64,000 nucleotides of DNA, taken from positions 273,452,411-273,516,410 of the forward strand of contig OZ010786.1 of assembly GCA_963932465.1 (NCBI GenBank). Reading direction: 5' to 3'. Numbering within the stretch: position 1 is the stretch's first letter; every line of letters starts with the position of its first letter. This document shows, one piece after another, positions 1-12,599 of this stretch. Origin of the DNA: Maratus speciosus (Eukaryota > Arthropoda > Arachnida > Araneae > Salticidae). The notes under the pieces are model-generated. The model saw only the letters and a list, made by a program, of their open reading frames with translations. It had not been told where the DNA came from and searched no databases. Both the position numbers and the translations under genes were made by a program.

Positions 1-415
1 TCAAAACGTTACCAGCACCAATTCATGTCAAAGAATAACTAAATCTGAAGTTTGATGAAAATCCGTGCATTAGTTCTTGAGATAGAGCTATTACAGAAAT
101 TGCGAAAAATGCAGCATAGCAGCGCCACCTTTTGGGCGAGTTACACCAAAAGCTAATCAGCACTAATTTATATTAGGGACTACTATAATATGAATTTTTA
201 TTAAATTCCGTGCATTAGTTCTTGAGATAGAGCGCCCACAAAATTTGTGTCACATACAGACAGACTCACAGAACCACAGACTCGCAGACAGACATTTTGT
301 AAAAACATGTTTTTCGGAATCTCTGACCCCTAAAATGTATAAATCCTTAGAAAACCGGAAGTCGAAAATTTTCGTGAATCCAGTACTTTCTTCTTGTAAA
401 GATAGAAGAAAGTAA
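1..415 (+). repeat. Hairpin-terminated tandem-repeat block A (5' end outside window)
   Basis: Two units of a ~142-bp repeat are visible (core TTAGTTCTTGAGATAGAG near 71 and 209). A CAGACAGACTCACAG-rich stretch (~250-295) and a ~110-bp tail follow. The tail ends in a perfect hairpin whose arms, ACTTTCTTC and GAAGAAAGT, flank a short loop near 385-415. The same order recurs in the blocks ending near 1640 and 2790. Non-coding. The hairpin near one terminus plus central tandem repeats resembles Helentron-associated (DINE-1/HINE-like) elements; that assignment is inference. Confidence 0.6.
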
Positions 416-699
416 AAAGGTGTTTTATGGACGTAACTTTTTACTGCAATGAGTTAGTAGCTTGAAATTTTTACAACACAATATGGCAGCAGCCCTTATT
501 ATCTGATATTGTTTTCAACTCTAAACCTTTAGTCGTTTCTGAAAAGGTGTCTTCAGAGGCAGACGGATGACAAAAGGCAACGTACTAAAACACAATTACT
601 GTCGGGTTCCCAAATACAATTACTGTACAAGTCCCAAAACGCATTTCCTAAATACATTTCTTAAAATCGTTACATAAATTGTTAAATTAGTTTAAAACT

Positions 700-1640
700 A
701 GTATGTTATGGCCATCACAAATCTTTCTTCTATATAAATCACATCAATTAAATCATTTAAATAGTACATATAAATCACATAGCTTAAATCACTTAAATAG
801 TTACAAAGAATTATATCAATTTAGCACCAGTTCATATCAAAGTATATCTGAATTTGAAGTTTGATGAAAATTCGTGCATTAGTTCTTGAGATAGAGCTAT
901 AGCAGAAATTCTGAAAAATGTAGCATAGCAGCGCCACCTGCTGAACGATTAGCACCAAAACATAAACAGCACTAATTGATATCAAGGTATACCTGATTCT
1001 GATGTTTGATGAAAATTCGTACATTAGTTCTTGAGATAAAGCTATAATGGAAATTCTCAAAAATGTGCATAGCAGCGCCACCTGTCGAGTGATTTGCACC
1101 AAAACATAAACAGCACTAATTCATATCAAGGCATACTTTAATCTGAAGAAAATCCAAGCATGAATTCTTGAGATAGAGCTACTTCGGAAATCGAAAAAAA
1201 TGCAGTATAGCAGAGCCACCTATTGAGTGATTTATACCAAAATATACAACACTTCAGTTCATGTCAAGGACTAACTGAATCTGAAGTTTGATGAAAATCC
1301 GTGCATTAGTTCTTGAGATTGAGCTATTGCAAAAATCGTGAAAAATGCTGCATAGCAGCGCCACCTTTTGAGCGATTTACACCAAAAACTAATCAGCAAA
1401 ATTTATATCACGGTCTAACTGAATATAAATTTTTATTAAATTCCGTGCATTAGTTCTTGAGATAGAGCGCCCAGAAAATTTGTGTCACATACAGACAGAC
1501 TCACAGACAGACATTTTGTAGAAACATGTTTTTCGGAATCTCTTACCTCTAAAACGTGTAAATCCGTCAAATACCGAAAGTCGAAAATTTTCACGAATCC
1601 GATACTTTTTTCCTGTAAAGATAGAAGAAAATACAAATCG
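700..1640 (+). repeat. Hairpin-terminated tandem-repeat block B
   Basis: The block opens with a leader (AAACTAGTATGTTATGGCC, then CTTTCTTCTAT) that block C shares. About five units of the ~142-bp repeat follow, each with the core CATTAGTTCTTGAGATAGAG and a CAGCGCCACCT segment, then the CAGACAGAC stretch and the tail hairpin (~1600-1635). The leader's CTTTCTTCTAT is the reverse complement of the hairpin arm ATAGAAGAAAG, so the two ends carry short inverted matches. The ORFs at 821-1102 and 1436-1694 are by-products of the repeat. The stretch 416-699 upstream holds nothing I recognise. Confidence 0.65.
931..944 (-). promoter_or_regulatory. CTCF-like core inside the ~142-bp repeat
   Basis: The minus strand reads TCAGCAGGTGGCGC, which matches the published CTCF core CCASYAGRKGGCRS at 13 of 14 positions. 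A copy of the same quality lies at 2070-2083 and weaker ones occur in other units. Pattern match only; binding is not shown. Confidence 0.25.
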
Positions 1641-1734
1641 TTAATTAGATGTATTATCGTTAATTACATTTATGCATATACGGTAGATAAATAAAATGAA
1701 TATTTGAAATAATCTTTAAAATCAAAGTTGGATT

Positions 1735-2790
1735 AAACTAGTATGTTGTGGCCATCAGAAAACTTTCTTCTACATAAATCATGTCAATTAAATCATTTAG
1801 ATAGACAAGAAATTACATCAATTTAGCACCAATTCATATTAAAGTATATCTAAATTTGAAGTTTGATGAAAATTCGTGCATTAGTTCTTGAGATAGAGCT
1901 ATAACGAAAATTCTGAAAAATGTAGCATAGCAGCGCTACCTATTTACACCAAAACATAAACATCACTAATTCATATCAAGGTATAACTGAATCTGAAGTT
2001 TGTTGAAAATCCAAGCATTAGTCCTTGAGATAGAGCTATTGCGGAAATCGCAAAAAATGCAGCATACCAGCGCCACCTGCTGAGTGATTTACACCAAAAT
2101 ATACAAAACGTCAATTCATGTCAAGGACTAACTGAATATGAAGTTTGATGAAAATCCGTGCATTAATTCTGGAGATTGAGCTATTGTGGAAATCGAGAAA
2201 AAGGCTTCATAGCAGAGCCACCTGTTGAGAAAGTTACACCAAAAACTAAACAGCACTAATTCATATCCAGGTATACCTGAATCTGAAGTTTGTTGAAAAT
2301 CCAAGCTTTAGTTCTTGAGATAGAGCTATTGCCGAAATCGCAAAAAATGTAGCATAGCAGTGCCACCTGTCGAGAGATTTACATCAAAATGCATAAAACG
2401 TCAATTCCTGTCAAGGACTAATCGAATCTGAAGTTTTATGAAAATTCGTGCATTAGTTCTTGAGATAGATCTATTGCGGAAATTGTGAACAATGTTGAAT
2501 AGCAGCGCCATCTGTTGAGCGATTTACACCAAAAACTAATCAGCATCAAATTATATCGGGGACTAACTGAATATAAATTTTTATTAAATTCCGTGCATTA
2601 GTTCTTGAGATAGTGCGCCCACAAAATTTGTCACATAGAGACAGACAGATTCACAGACAGACATTTTGTAAAAACATGTTTTTCGAACCTCTTACCCTTA
2701 AAACGTGTAAATCCGTCAAAAACTGAAAGTCGAAAATTTTCCCGAATCCAATACTTTCTTCTTGTAAAGATAGAAGAAAGCAAAAATAAA
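1735..2790 (+). repeat. Hairpin-terminated tandem-repeat block C
   Basis: Same organisation as the block at 700-1640: leader at 1735-1830, about six ~142-bp units, a CAGACAGATTCACAGACAG stretch near 2640, and a tail hairpin near 2750-2785. Units differ by roughly 10-20% by eye, so the array is not freshly amplified. The repeat of leader, array and tail suggests separate insertions or amplification of whole elements. No coding potential. Confidence 0.65.
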
Positions 2791-4686
2791 TAAGCTTCTC
2801 TTTTTAACTATGGAGTAATTTCAGACTTAAAACTTCCATTTATGCATGTTTATCCGTTCTCCATGTATCATTAAAACAGAGTTACTAAATTGTGTACAAT
2901 TGACATTGTCAAGAGTTAATGGAAAAGTTGTCACGAAAAGCTATTTATTGTCTCAATATTTCTTTGTCATATAACAACTTTACTTATAAAGATTTCGAGA
3001 GAATCTGTTTTTTCAGACTGCTACAAAGCAATATATCAGAGAATGAAAAAATATTTTGGGTGAATTCATTCATCAAATGAAATAACATGGGAAAATTCTG
3101 CAGTTTTATTTTCTGATTATACGAAGGCAATAAATGTCACAATGTTGAAAATAATGTCAAAAACTAAAGATACAGCAAAGAACTGTAGAATCAAACTTCG
3201 CGTTCTTCATAGAAACACGCTCATATCTAACCCCTAGTAAAATGTCTGTTGAACTAATAATGCTGTAGAATGATGTCAATAAAATAATGAATTCTATAAA
3301 ATGACGGCCTCTTCAAATCAGATTTTTTGAAACTAATTAGGATATAGGGAGTCACGGTTAGTGCTTTCTGCAGAATAATGAAATAATGTGGTTATCTTGA
3401 ATAAGAACGTTTACATGTTTGACGGAATTGTGTGCATAGATAGCAGTATTTTTTATAGGCCATAAAACTCAACGGTCAAAGGTTTTAAATGATGAAAACT
3501 GGTGTGTAAATTGGAATTTTTAGCCAATATGCATCGCAAAATGAACTAAATGATTCGATCATTGCAAGGAAAAACTGTCATATTTTTTAAAGCAAGGAGG
3601 AAGTGTTTTATTTTATGAGAAAATTCTGGTATCGTTTATTTTCATATTTCTAAAAAAATTATAAATGAAATTTACATCCCGTTTAAAAAAAAATACATAA
3701 AAGCAATCATGACCATCTCGAAACTTTGAAAAAACCGTTTTAACATTAATTTTCAACAGCTCCTTAAAAAGTTCGGACGACTTTATATATGTATTGCATA
3801 TGTTCAGCGACAACAGAAAGCCAACCAAGCTTAAATTCAGTAGGACACTTGGTCCTCATTAATTTGACATGTCACAGCAAACGATAAATCGCATTTCAAA
3901 AACCAGTCTACTGAGTTTTGTTGTGTTTTGATAAATAAATTCAAAATCTTCACTGAGGATGCAAAATTAGTTTTACTGTGTTTCTCAGTGATGTTCATTT
4001 GTGAAAAAGAATTCTCCGCTTATACAGGCACCGAAATGAAATGCAGACATTTTTAAATGCAAAACCAGACATTCGACTGCAATTATCAAGAAGTGAACGG
4101 GATATGGTATCGGAAAGTTGTTCAAAGCAATAAAAAAATTGTTATTGTTTGTCACATTATACATATATATAATAAGAAACCTGTACAAAGTAATAGTGCA
4201 GATTTTTTCAAAGTTAAATATTTGAAATACTGTGAAAAAAAAGAGAAAGATACGCTACGCTTCAGCTTTTGTTAATCTCTCTTTATTATAGGGGTCTTTT
4301 GACATTATTCAAATTAAATTTTTCTCATATGTCTACATTACATAAAAAAGTTACTGCCTGAATTAAAATAGAATCTCCAATATTTCAATTTTATGTGTAT
4401 TTTTCATTCTATGCATGTGTATTTTTCATTCTATGCATGTGTATTTTATTATACAAACTTCACGAATTTAAGTTGATTTCTACTCCGAATTTTCTTCATA
4501 AGGAAGTGTTTAAGTGCAACGATGAGACTTCGTTAAAAGGAAGTTTCACTGTATATTATTTCCCATATTATTATCCTATTTTCTCTGAACATACTAATAA
4601 GTAAAAATTTAATTTAAAAAATCAAAAAACCCGAACTAATTAATTATTTTTCATCAATGTGAAACTATTTTCGATATTACTTATAG
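2791..4686. other. AT-rich sequence, no gene recognised
   Basis: No convincing coding, RNA or element signal. A 22-bp motif (ATGTGTATTTTTCATTCTATGC) occurs in tandem near 4393-4440, and a few ORFs of about 70 codons show no recognisable motif. Confidence 0.5.
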
Positions 4687-6146
4687 TCCAGGCAATAGAG
4701 ACCGTATAGGGACTCTACCTAGCAAAATTAATGGTAGTACTGGAAATCGGCTTTCTAGATGTTTTTAGGGTCCCTGAATCCGAATTTGTAACTTCCCACC
4801 AAAATTTCCCCCGGCAACACCCCAACTTTTGGTAAAAAGCCCCCCAAAAAAGGTTTTTATTAAAAAATTCCATTTTTTTATTGTTTTAGGGGGGAAATAG
4901 CTAGAAATTCAGAACGTAGACAAAATTTGCAACAAATTAGACATATGACATTATGACTTAGGATGAAGGGGAAGGGGGGATCTGCCTCGGAACAGGCGCC
5001 GCAGTGCTGCGTGGACTAAGTTGCGCAATTCCATTTAACCACTCACACTTTTACATTAGCTCTCCCATCTTCCCTCCGAACTTTCTCTATAAGGTTTACT
5101 TTAAGTTTTTGGGGTCGCTAAATCCGAATTTTTAACTTACCCCCAAAATTTCCCCCCCCGAAAACCCCCCAAATAGTTGTTTTTAACTTAAATTTCTTAT
5201 TTTTTTAGGGGAAAAGCAGTACAAAATTCAAAAACTTGACAAAATTTGCAACAAATAGGATATATGACATTATGACGTAGGATAAACGGGGAGAGAGGGG
5301 GCTGCCTCGGAATATTCCCCGCGCGCTTTTCTCAAAAACCAAATTTTTCCAAAAAATCAATTTTTGGGGGGGTTGCCGGGTGAAGTTTTGGTGGGAAGTT
5401 ACAAATTCGGATTCAGCGACCCAAAAAACATAAAGTGAGTCGAAATCCAGAACTAGTATTAATTTTGCCAGATAAAATCCCCAATTGCCCAAACTTCATA
5501 ATTTAGTGCACGTAGAGCCGCAGTGCATGTTCAGAGGCAGCTCTCACCCTCCCCGTTCATCCTAATTCATAATGTCATGTATCCTATTTGTAGCAAATTT
5601 TGTCTAGTTTCTGAATTTCGTAATGCTTTTCCCCTAAAACAATAAGAAATTTAGGTTAAAAACAACTATTGGGGGGGGGGGGGTTCAGGGGGAAAATTTT
5701 GGGGGGGAAAGTGAAAAATTCGATTTCAGCGACCCAAAAATCTTAAAGTAAACCTTATATAGAAAGTTCGGAGGGGAAATGGGAGGGCGAATGTAAACGT
5801 GTCAGTGGCTAAGTGGAATTGCGCAGCACCGCGCGCATGTTCCGATGCTGATCCCCCCTTCCCCTTCATCCTAAGTCATAATGTCATATATCTAATTTGT
5901 TGCAAATTTTGTCTACTTTCTGAATTTCTAGATACTTTTTCCCTAAAACAATAAAAAAATTGATTTTTTTAATAAAAACCTTTTTTGGGGAGCTTTTTAC
6001 CAAAATTTGGGGAGGTTGTCGGAGGAAATTTTGGTGGGAAGTTACAAATTCGGATTCAGCGACCCAAAAAACATCTAAAAAGCTGATTTCCAGTACTACC
6101 ATTAATTTTGCTAGGTAAAATTCCCTATTGACTGGACTATTACCTA
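4687..6146. mobile_element. 1.46-kb palindromic (foldback/long-TIR) element
   Basis: The left end AGTCCAGGCAATAG is mirrored by CTATTGACTGGACT on the right. Arms of about 630 bp (4687-5320 and 5515-6146) can be followed as imperfect reverse complements through several landmarks, including TGACATTATGACTTAGGATG, AAGGGGAAGGGGGGATC and GTTTTTATTAAAAAA. The central ~195 bp repeats the terminal motif, so the whole looks like two head-to-head ~700-bp units. A related copy lies at 52216-52935. No transposase is present: non-autonomous. Superfamily unknown, and no clear target duplication was seen. Confidence 0.75.
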
Positions 6147-6869
6147 TCTTTTATTTACTTGTATTGATGACTTTTAAGTTGTGTTTAATTGTTAGTTCCC
6201 ATCCATAAACACTGTTTTGATGAGGACTATACATGTCTATGAAGGTTAGAGTTTCAGTAAAGCTAGAGATTATACTTACACAACTTCCAGGTTGTGTTAT
6301 ATTTAAACGGAGCTTCTGACTGTAAAATAGTCAATGAAACATCGTCTTCATTTTGAAAGACCTATCCAATGATATGGCACTGAATAGGGTGCATAAAAAA
6401 AATTTTCGTCTCTACCGCTATTTTTTATTTTATGGATGCCATTTTGAATTTATAAAAACAAAATCTAGCCTATAACTATCGGACGGTTAAGACGAATCGA
6501 TAGAACATCATTCATTAAAATCCATCCAGCCGTTGGATTGTTTCGAGGGTATAAAGAAATCCACTTACCCAGATACGCGTAAAACGCATAACCCTTCTTG
6601 GCAGTCGGGTAAAAAGCAAAGGAAATCATCTAAACGATTTCGGTTGGTTTGAGCAATGAAGGATTTTAGCGTCCTTTTTTGTTGTTAAACTGGGAGGAGA
6701 ATCAGTTTCGAACTTCTTTCGTTTAAAAGGATAACTGACAGCAGTCACGATTATAGAATAGTCTAAAACGCCAGAAAGAGGAATTCTGGTTTCACAGAGA
6801 AAACATCGATTCGAACCCCACTCCTAAATCCGAACACCTCTGGTATTGTTAGTGTTTTGAAAACTCAAT
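6147..6869. other. No gene recognised
   Basis: AT-rich flank. The stretch 6340-6620, containing CATCCAGCCGTTGGATTG, has the look of a dispersed arthropod repeat, but I cannot define its ends. Confidence 0.4.
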
Positions 6870-7085
6870 TTAACCCATTAAGGACGACTCTTTTTTACAC
6901 TCTTTTAGTACCTCGATACCAGTTGACACCAGTTTTTCTATATTTTAATTTTAACTCATTTAATCTTTCAAAGTTTGAGATTAGGTAAAAAGAAAATTTC
7001 CTTACTAAAATACTGGTTTTCACATTTAAAAGTTTCGTAATACTTACATGGCAAGTTTTCCTGCCAACCGGCGTTAATGAGTTAA
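6870..7085. mobile_element. piggyBac-like TTAA MITE
   Basis: A 216-bp segment bounded by TTAA on both sides. The left terminus is TTAACCCATTAAGGACGACT; the right, read inward, is TTAACTCATTAACGCCGGTT. TTAA flanks with TTAACCC-type ends are characteristic of piggyBac-superfamily non-autonomous elements. No coding content. A second TTAA element with similar ends lies at 53436-53644. Confidence 0.65.
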
Positions 7086-7205
7086 TAATGCAAGTTGTAT
7101 TTTATTTCAGTAGATTTTCTTCATTAATATGTAGTACAAATTATCAAACCCAATTTTATTTAACTAATGATTTTCATTTCAATTTTTAAAACCGCAAATG
7201 AAAAG

Positions 7206-7900
7206 CCGTAGAGATGGGAAACTCCTCCCTCTCTAGCTAGTGGAACTTCCAAACAACGTTCTTTCATTTGAAATATTCAACATCCATTCCATCTTCAATT
7301 TATCAGTTGAAATTGAGAAATTTCATCCTGTAAAGAACGCTGCACAATGCTATCACTGTCAGAAGTTCTTTTATGTAAGTACTAAGTGTCATATCAATCC
7401 TAATTATGTGGGATATGGTGCCCACACCTGTCTTAAGAATATAATGTTAAGAAAAATACCCCAACCGAGGTTCTTAAACGCCCTCATGAGTGCACAAACT
7501 GCAAATCTGAACGTCCTTCAAGCTACAAGGGTTGTTTGCAATTTCCTGTAAAATCCCAATTTCTTAAATCATACGCTAAAGTGGCTGCAACTCCAAAAAA
7601 TCTAATATCAGCAAAGAAAAGTCAGGAAAAAATTATTCAGAAACTAACCCACCCACTGCCCAATCAAATTTTACTAAAACTAAAGCTCCTCCCCCAACTC
7701 AGCAGCTTTATAAGTTGCATGAATTGCTAAAATTCAAAGAACTGAATGTAAATTATTTTTTGAATATTCCCCAAAAACTCAACAGTATCCACGAGCGCAT
7801 TAAAAGTAAAAGTGATCCAATTTCTAAACGTCTTGCCTTCAGCGAGCTGCTGGCAGGATCCAGCAATTTTGTTCCTAGTACCGAATCAAAAATTTATTGA
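7206..7900 (+). pseudogene. LINE ORF1 (gag-like) remnant, jockey/I-type
   Basis: Two frames together encode a decayed nucleocapsid-type region. One frame (from ~7240) contains VEIEKFHPVKNAAQCYHCQ and CHINPN. After a frameshift near 7430 the other reads HECTNCKSERPSSYKGC (~7485-7535), continuing as FPVKSQFLKSYAKVA to ~7730. The CxxC...C and CTNC...SYKGC pattern is typical of the zinc-knuckle segment of ORF1 proteins in arthropod non-LTR retrotransposons, which bind RNA in the retrotransposition particle. A further frameshift leads into a Lys-rich stretch ending at ~7900. No reverse transcriptase follows, so this is a dead fragment. Confidence 0.7.
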
Positions 7901-9923
7901 CCCCTACCCTTTATTCAAAAAATTTTTTATCATGCTATTGAAAATGTATGGCCACTGAAAATTGTCTTTTTTTAGGATTTGGACTGTGCTTAACTTTTTC
8001 GGCTGTTTTCAACTTGTCAACCCTTTCTTTAATGCTTTTACTAAACTTTTCTCTCTTTCTACTGCGGCTTCCCATATGGTGAAATTACGCCCTCCCTGTA
8101 TTCGGATTGGCTGTTGCCGCGGTCATCTGCTTAAATAGACTTTTTTCTCGATTTTCTACTCATTTTGTCTTCAATTCTTTAAATGTTCGTACCATGTGTT
8201 TGTTTTGAGGTAGGGACAATCATTTTAAAGACTCATTTGTCTGCTACTGGCATTCGTGCTGTTGTGGGCGCTAGGCTGAGATGTCGACACTTTCTACTAT
8301 TTCTTTCATCTTTCTGCATATTCTTTTTTAAGCAGTCGCATAAAGCACTACAGTTATACTTTTATTAATTCTTTTTCATGATGTGCTATACCATTACTTA
8401 TATACAGAGAGTGAGTTGTTCGAAAATAGGACGCCCATAGAAAATCTCACCTCTTGAGCTGTTGACCATCTGTCCTGTAATTAATTATCTTTCCTGATTT
8501 TTTCTACAACGATGTATTTTCTAGAACCGTTTGAACTTTTATTTGGCTAGTCTAATAATTATTATTTTTATTATTCTCTCTTATTTTTAGTGTTCCGTAC
8601 TTAAAAAGTAAAAACTAAACCATTATAAGATCGCTCCTGTGTCTATCTGTCACAGTCATTTTACTCATAAACTACGAAACGTGAAAAGTTCAAATTGGGG
8701 GAAGTAATAAAGACTATTGACCCACATATTTAGATATTATTAAACATTCACAAATATACTTAGGAAAAATGTAGAGGGGCTAATTAAGTTACTTGAAAAA
8801 AATAATTTTTTCTTTGTATATCATATGGGTTATCATGTAAAAGCTTTTATAACTCTGAACTCAAAAATGCATTTCTTTTAATTTTAGGTATTATATTTTC
8901 AGAGATATCGTCGAAAATGTAATGCAAAAATATGTCCCCCCCTCCACCCATCTATCTCCGAATCTACTGAAACTAAAATTATGAAGAAATTAGAGGTAGT
9001 AGATGTTAATTTAAACCTTGCAGAAACATTATAGCAATTACCTTAGGTCACACAGTTTTTGAGAAAATCGCATTTTTCCGTTACTCACAAATTTCAATTT
9101 GCGGGCATTCAGAAAATGTTTTGAGGAGCGCTGGAGGTACCTATCGTAGCAGAAGTATAAAAGCATTGTCATTAATGATTTTCGAAAAAATCGTCGGTAA
9201 TTAGCCTAGATATTAACCCTTAAAGATACGGACGGTTTGGACACACATAATGGCAAGGGCGGCGTACCCTATGCACTTAGGCTTTTGAAGCCTAGATAGC
9301 AACTTTTAATGATATATTTGTGTGATGCAATGCCCAGTAGCAGTATAAAAGCAATAAACGTCAAATTGTTAAAAACAGACTAATTTAATTAGAATTAATC
9401 ACATAAATACTATGGGATTCGCGACTAATTTGCAATGAATGGATCTCTCAATAAGCCTCCCGTGTCATTAACGGTTAATTAAAAACCTATCTGGAAAAAC
9501 ACGGCACAGACGAAGAAGGCGAGAGCAACTTTGAGACCTACTTACGAAGCGCGCTTAGCACAATGCCAAGTTTAAACTTTGTACAAGAATTTTGTTTTAG
9601 GTACACCGTAAAAAGAAAAGTTTATTGCTACGCTGAATTTAGTTTTATGAAATGCTAAATGAAGTTTAAATATGCACTACTTTCATTGTTACTACCGAAA
9701 GTTCATCATAAACGGATTGGGAAAAGATTTAAAAAAGAAGTTATATAGAATAGCAATATTTGTTATTATTTAGACTTCATATCTCTTTGCATTTTCATGG
9801 TATATCCATTTATACTTTTCTAGTATATACAGCAGTACCCAACCCTACGTTGTATAGCTTTTTACAAAGTCTTATTACTCTTTTAGCAAAGGTATTTTTA
9901 ATAATACAGTTACTAATTTATAC
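7901..9923. other. No gene recognised; possible diverged array head near 8586
   Basis: At 8586-8660 a GTTCCGTAC motif is followed by CTGTGTCTATCTGTC, resembling the hairpin plus CTGT-rich heads of other arrays here, but repeats downstream are too diverged to call. The rest, including 9230-9560, shows no coding or RNA signal. Confidence 0.35.
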
Positions 9924-10200
9924 AGGGTGATTCATAAATATCGAAACAATAGGCTATTTCCTTAAATATTACCCCTAGACCCATACTTCCAATTGCAAAG
10001 TTTCATAAAAAAAGGTGCAAAATTTAATGACATAAATTGCAACTCCATTGGGGGTCTATTTGAAAAAATACGAAAATTAAATTTTTATACGGCCCCCGTA
10101 GTGTAAAAATTCCAATCAGGAAGACATTCCTTATCCATTCCTGAATTAAACACAAAAAATTGCATCTTCATATCCGAAAAACTTGCAGAGTTATGGCCGT
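9924..10200 (+). repeat. TACAGGGTGATTC repeat, copy 1
   Basis: Starts TACAGGGTGATTCATAAATA and runs ~270 bp. An inverted copy ends at 16546 and a third begins at 51979. Copies 1 and 2 look about 85% alike by eye. TACAGGGTG is typical of arthropod Tc1/mariner-type terminal repeats, so this is probably an element end. No transposase lies next to it. Confidence 0.6.
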
Positions 10201-10425
10201 TTAAATAATTCATCAGGTTTTAAGGGATTAGACACAAATTGAAATGAGTGCAATCTAAGAAGCAATGTTACTTTAACAGTTCTAGGAAACATGTACAAAA
10301 TATATTTCTTGAGTTAGAATTTTGATTTTTTTTCTTTTTTTGTGATTGTTAACCATATAATTTGCAAACAAAATCACATCTAATATTTCTCATAAAGTTT
10401 TTAAAAAATTTAAATGATTAGTATT

Positions 10426-10548
10426 AGGTAGCTTTCATTACAAAAAGCTACCTATTGCAGCCGTTCGGAGGAAAGCGATTTCAAAAAATTTTGGTATATT
10501 TTCATCGATCATGACCCCCAGACCCCGAAACCACCCTCCGTTCAAAAT

Positions 10549-10595
<47 letters not shown>

Positions 10596-12592
10596 TCTGA
10601 CATATGTCACACTGTAACTCTCATAATTATGAACCGATTTCGATGTAATTCGGTGTGTACATAGTACATACCAATGTCCCGACCGAGTTCGTTGGCCAGC
10701 TTCATCCGTCGTTTTGTTTCAAAATGGCGGCCAGTTAAAATTTTTTAAAAAAATTTAAATTTAAAATGTGGTACCAAAAAATTAAAAATGGAAAAATATT
10801 TTTTTCTTATGTATTTGACCTTTATACGAAGATTCCGGAGCAGTTTTTGTTTCGTCTATATCTTACAAAATGGCTGAGTTATAGCATTTTGAATTTCTAG
10901 CGTGGCTAACATTTTGAAACGTCCTGAATTTTGTCACGCGATAAAAGGCGTATTTATGAACCGATTTGAATGTAACGTCGTTTATACATAGTACATACCA
11001 ATGTCTAGACCGGGTTCGTTGGCCAGCTTCATCCGTCATCTTGTTTAAAAATGGCGGCCATTTAAAATTTTAAGAAAAATTTAAATTTGAAATGTGGTAC
11101 CAAAAAATTGAAAATTGAAAAAATATTTTCTTCTTATGCGTTTGACCTTGATAAAAAGATTCGGGAGCAGTTTTTGTTTCGTCTATATCTTAAGAAATGG
11201 CTGAGTTATAGCATTTTGATTTTCTAGCGTAGCTGACATTTTGAAACATCCTGATTTTTGTCATGTAATAACAGGCGTATTTATGAACCGATTTGAATGT
11301 ACCTTGGTGTGTACATAGTACATACAAATATCTCGACCGAGTTCGTTGGCCAGATTCATCCGCCATCTTGTTTCAAAATGGCGGCCATTTAAAAAAATTT
11401 AAAAAATTAAAAAGTTAAAATGAGATACCAAATTTGGAAAATGAAAAAGATTTTTTTCGCATGTGTTTGACTTTAAGACAAAGATTCCGGAACAGTTTTT
11501 GTTTCGTCTATATCTAAAAAAATGGCTGAGTAATAGCATTTTGAATTTCTATTGTGGCTGACATTTTAAAACGACCTGATTTTTGTCACGCGATAACAGG
11601 CGTATTTATGAACCGATTTCGATGTAACTTGGTCTGTACATAGTACATACCAATGTCTCGACCGAGTTCGTTGGCCAGCTTCATTCACCATCTTGTTTCA
11701 AAAGGGTTGCCATTTAAAAAAATTAAATTTAAAATTTAAAATGAGGTATTAAAAAATTGGAAAATGAAAAAGATTTTTTTTATGTGTTTGGCCTTGATAC
11801 AAAGATTCCGGAGCAGTTTTTATTTCTAAAAATTTGTTCTTTTGTTTATATCTTAAAAAATGGTTGAATTATAGCACTTTGAATTTCTAGCATGGCTAAC
11901 ATTTTGAAACGATCTTTTATTTGTCACGCGATAACAAACGCATTCGCCTATTTCGATGTAAGAAGGTATGTGGATAGTATACATTAATACCTCAACCAAA
12001 TTCGCTGGCCAGATTCATCAGCCATCTTGTTTCAAAATGGCGGCCATTAAATTAAAAAATATATATATATATTTAAAGTGAGGTACAAAAAAATTAGAAA
12101 TTGAAAAAGGTTTCTTTCTTAAGTATTTGACCTTGATATAAGGATTCAGGAGCATTTTTTGCTTGCCTTTACCTTAAAAAATGGCTCACATATAGCAGTT
12201 TCAATTTCTATTGTGGGTGACATTTTGAAATATCTGATTTTTTGCATGCGACAGCACTCGCATATATCAACCGATTCCGATGTGAGTGAGCATGTGCACA
12301 GCAATTACTAAGGTCTCGACCAAGTTCACTGGTTAGCCTCATCCACCATGTTGTCTTAAAATGGCACGCACTTTAAGAAATCGCCGAATTTGGCAGCCAA
12401 ATATAAGTTACTTTTAAAGAAAAGCAGCTTGGATAAAGCTGACTAATTTCTCGAAATTCTCATTCATTATACTGATAAAAATTAGTATTGAATCTCCTAT
12501 ATTCGGTTTCCACTAAATTGTGCTTCGTGTGTTTGAATGATACAAGTTGGCTTTTTTAAAATAAGGAATATGAAAGCTACCTCTTCCTCCCG
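10426..12592 (-). repeat. Six-unit ~327-bp array with hairpin-plus-(TA)n terminal module
   Basis: About six units, marked by ATGAACCGATTT and GTACATAGTACATACCAAT, start near 10631, 10958, 11285, 11610, 11945 and 12270. At the low end lies a (TA)n run (~10549-10588), then a ~120-bp module containing CATGACCCCCAGACCCCGAA, then a hairpin AGGTAGCTTT...AAAGCTACCT (10430-10452). At the far end GAAAGCTACCT recurs near 12571. The same module, inverted, ends the arrays at 26003-26128 and 27297-27421. Units contain repeated AAAATGGC(G)GCC segments. No ORF of significance. Confidence 0.7.
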
Positions 12593-12599
12593 GCACTGG

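Noticed and set aside
10631..12400. CRISPR array
   Set aside because: Repeats are contiguous ~327-bp units without short repeats and unique spacers. The same applies to all other arrays in the window.
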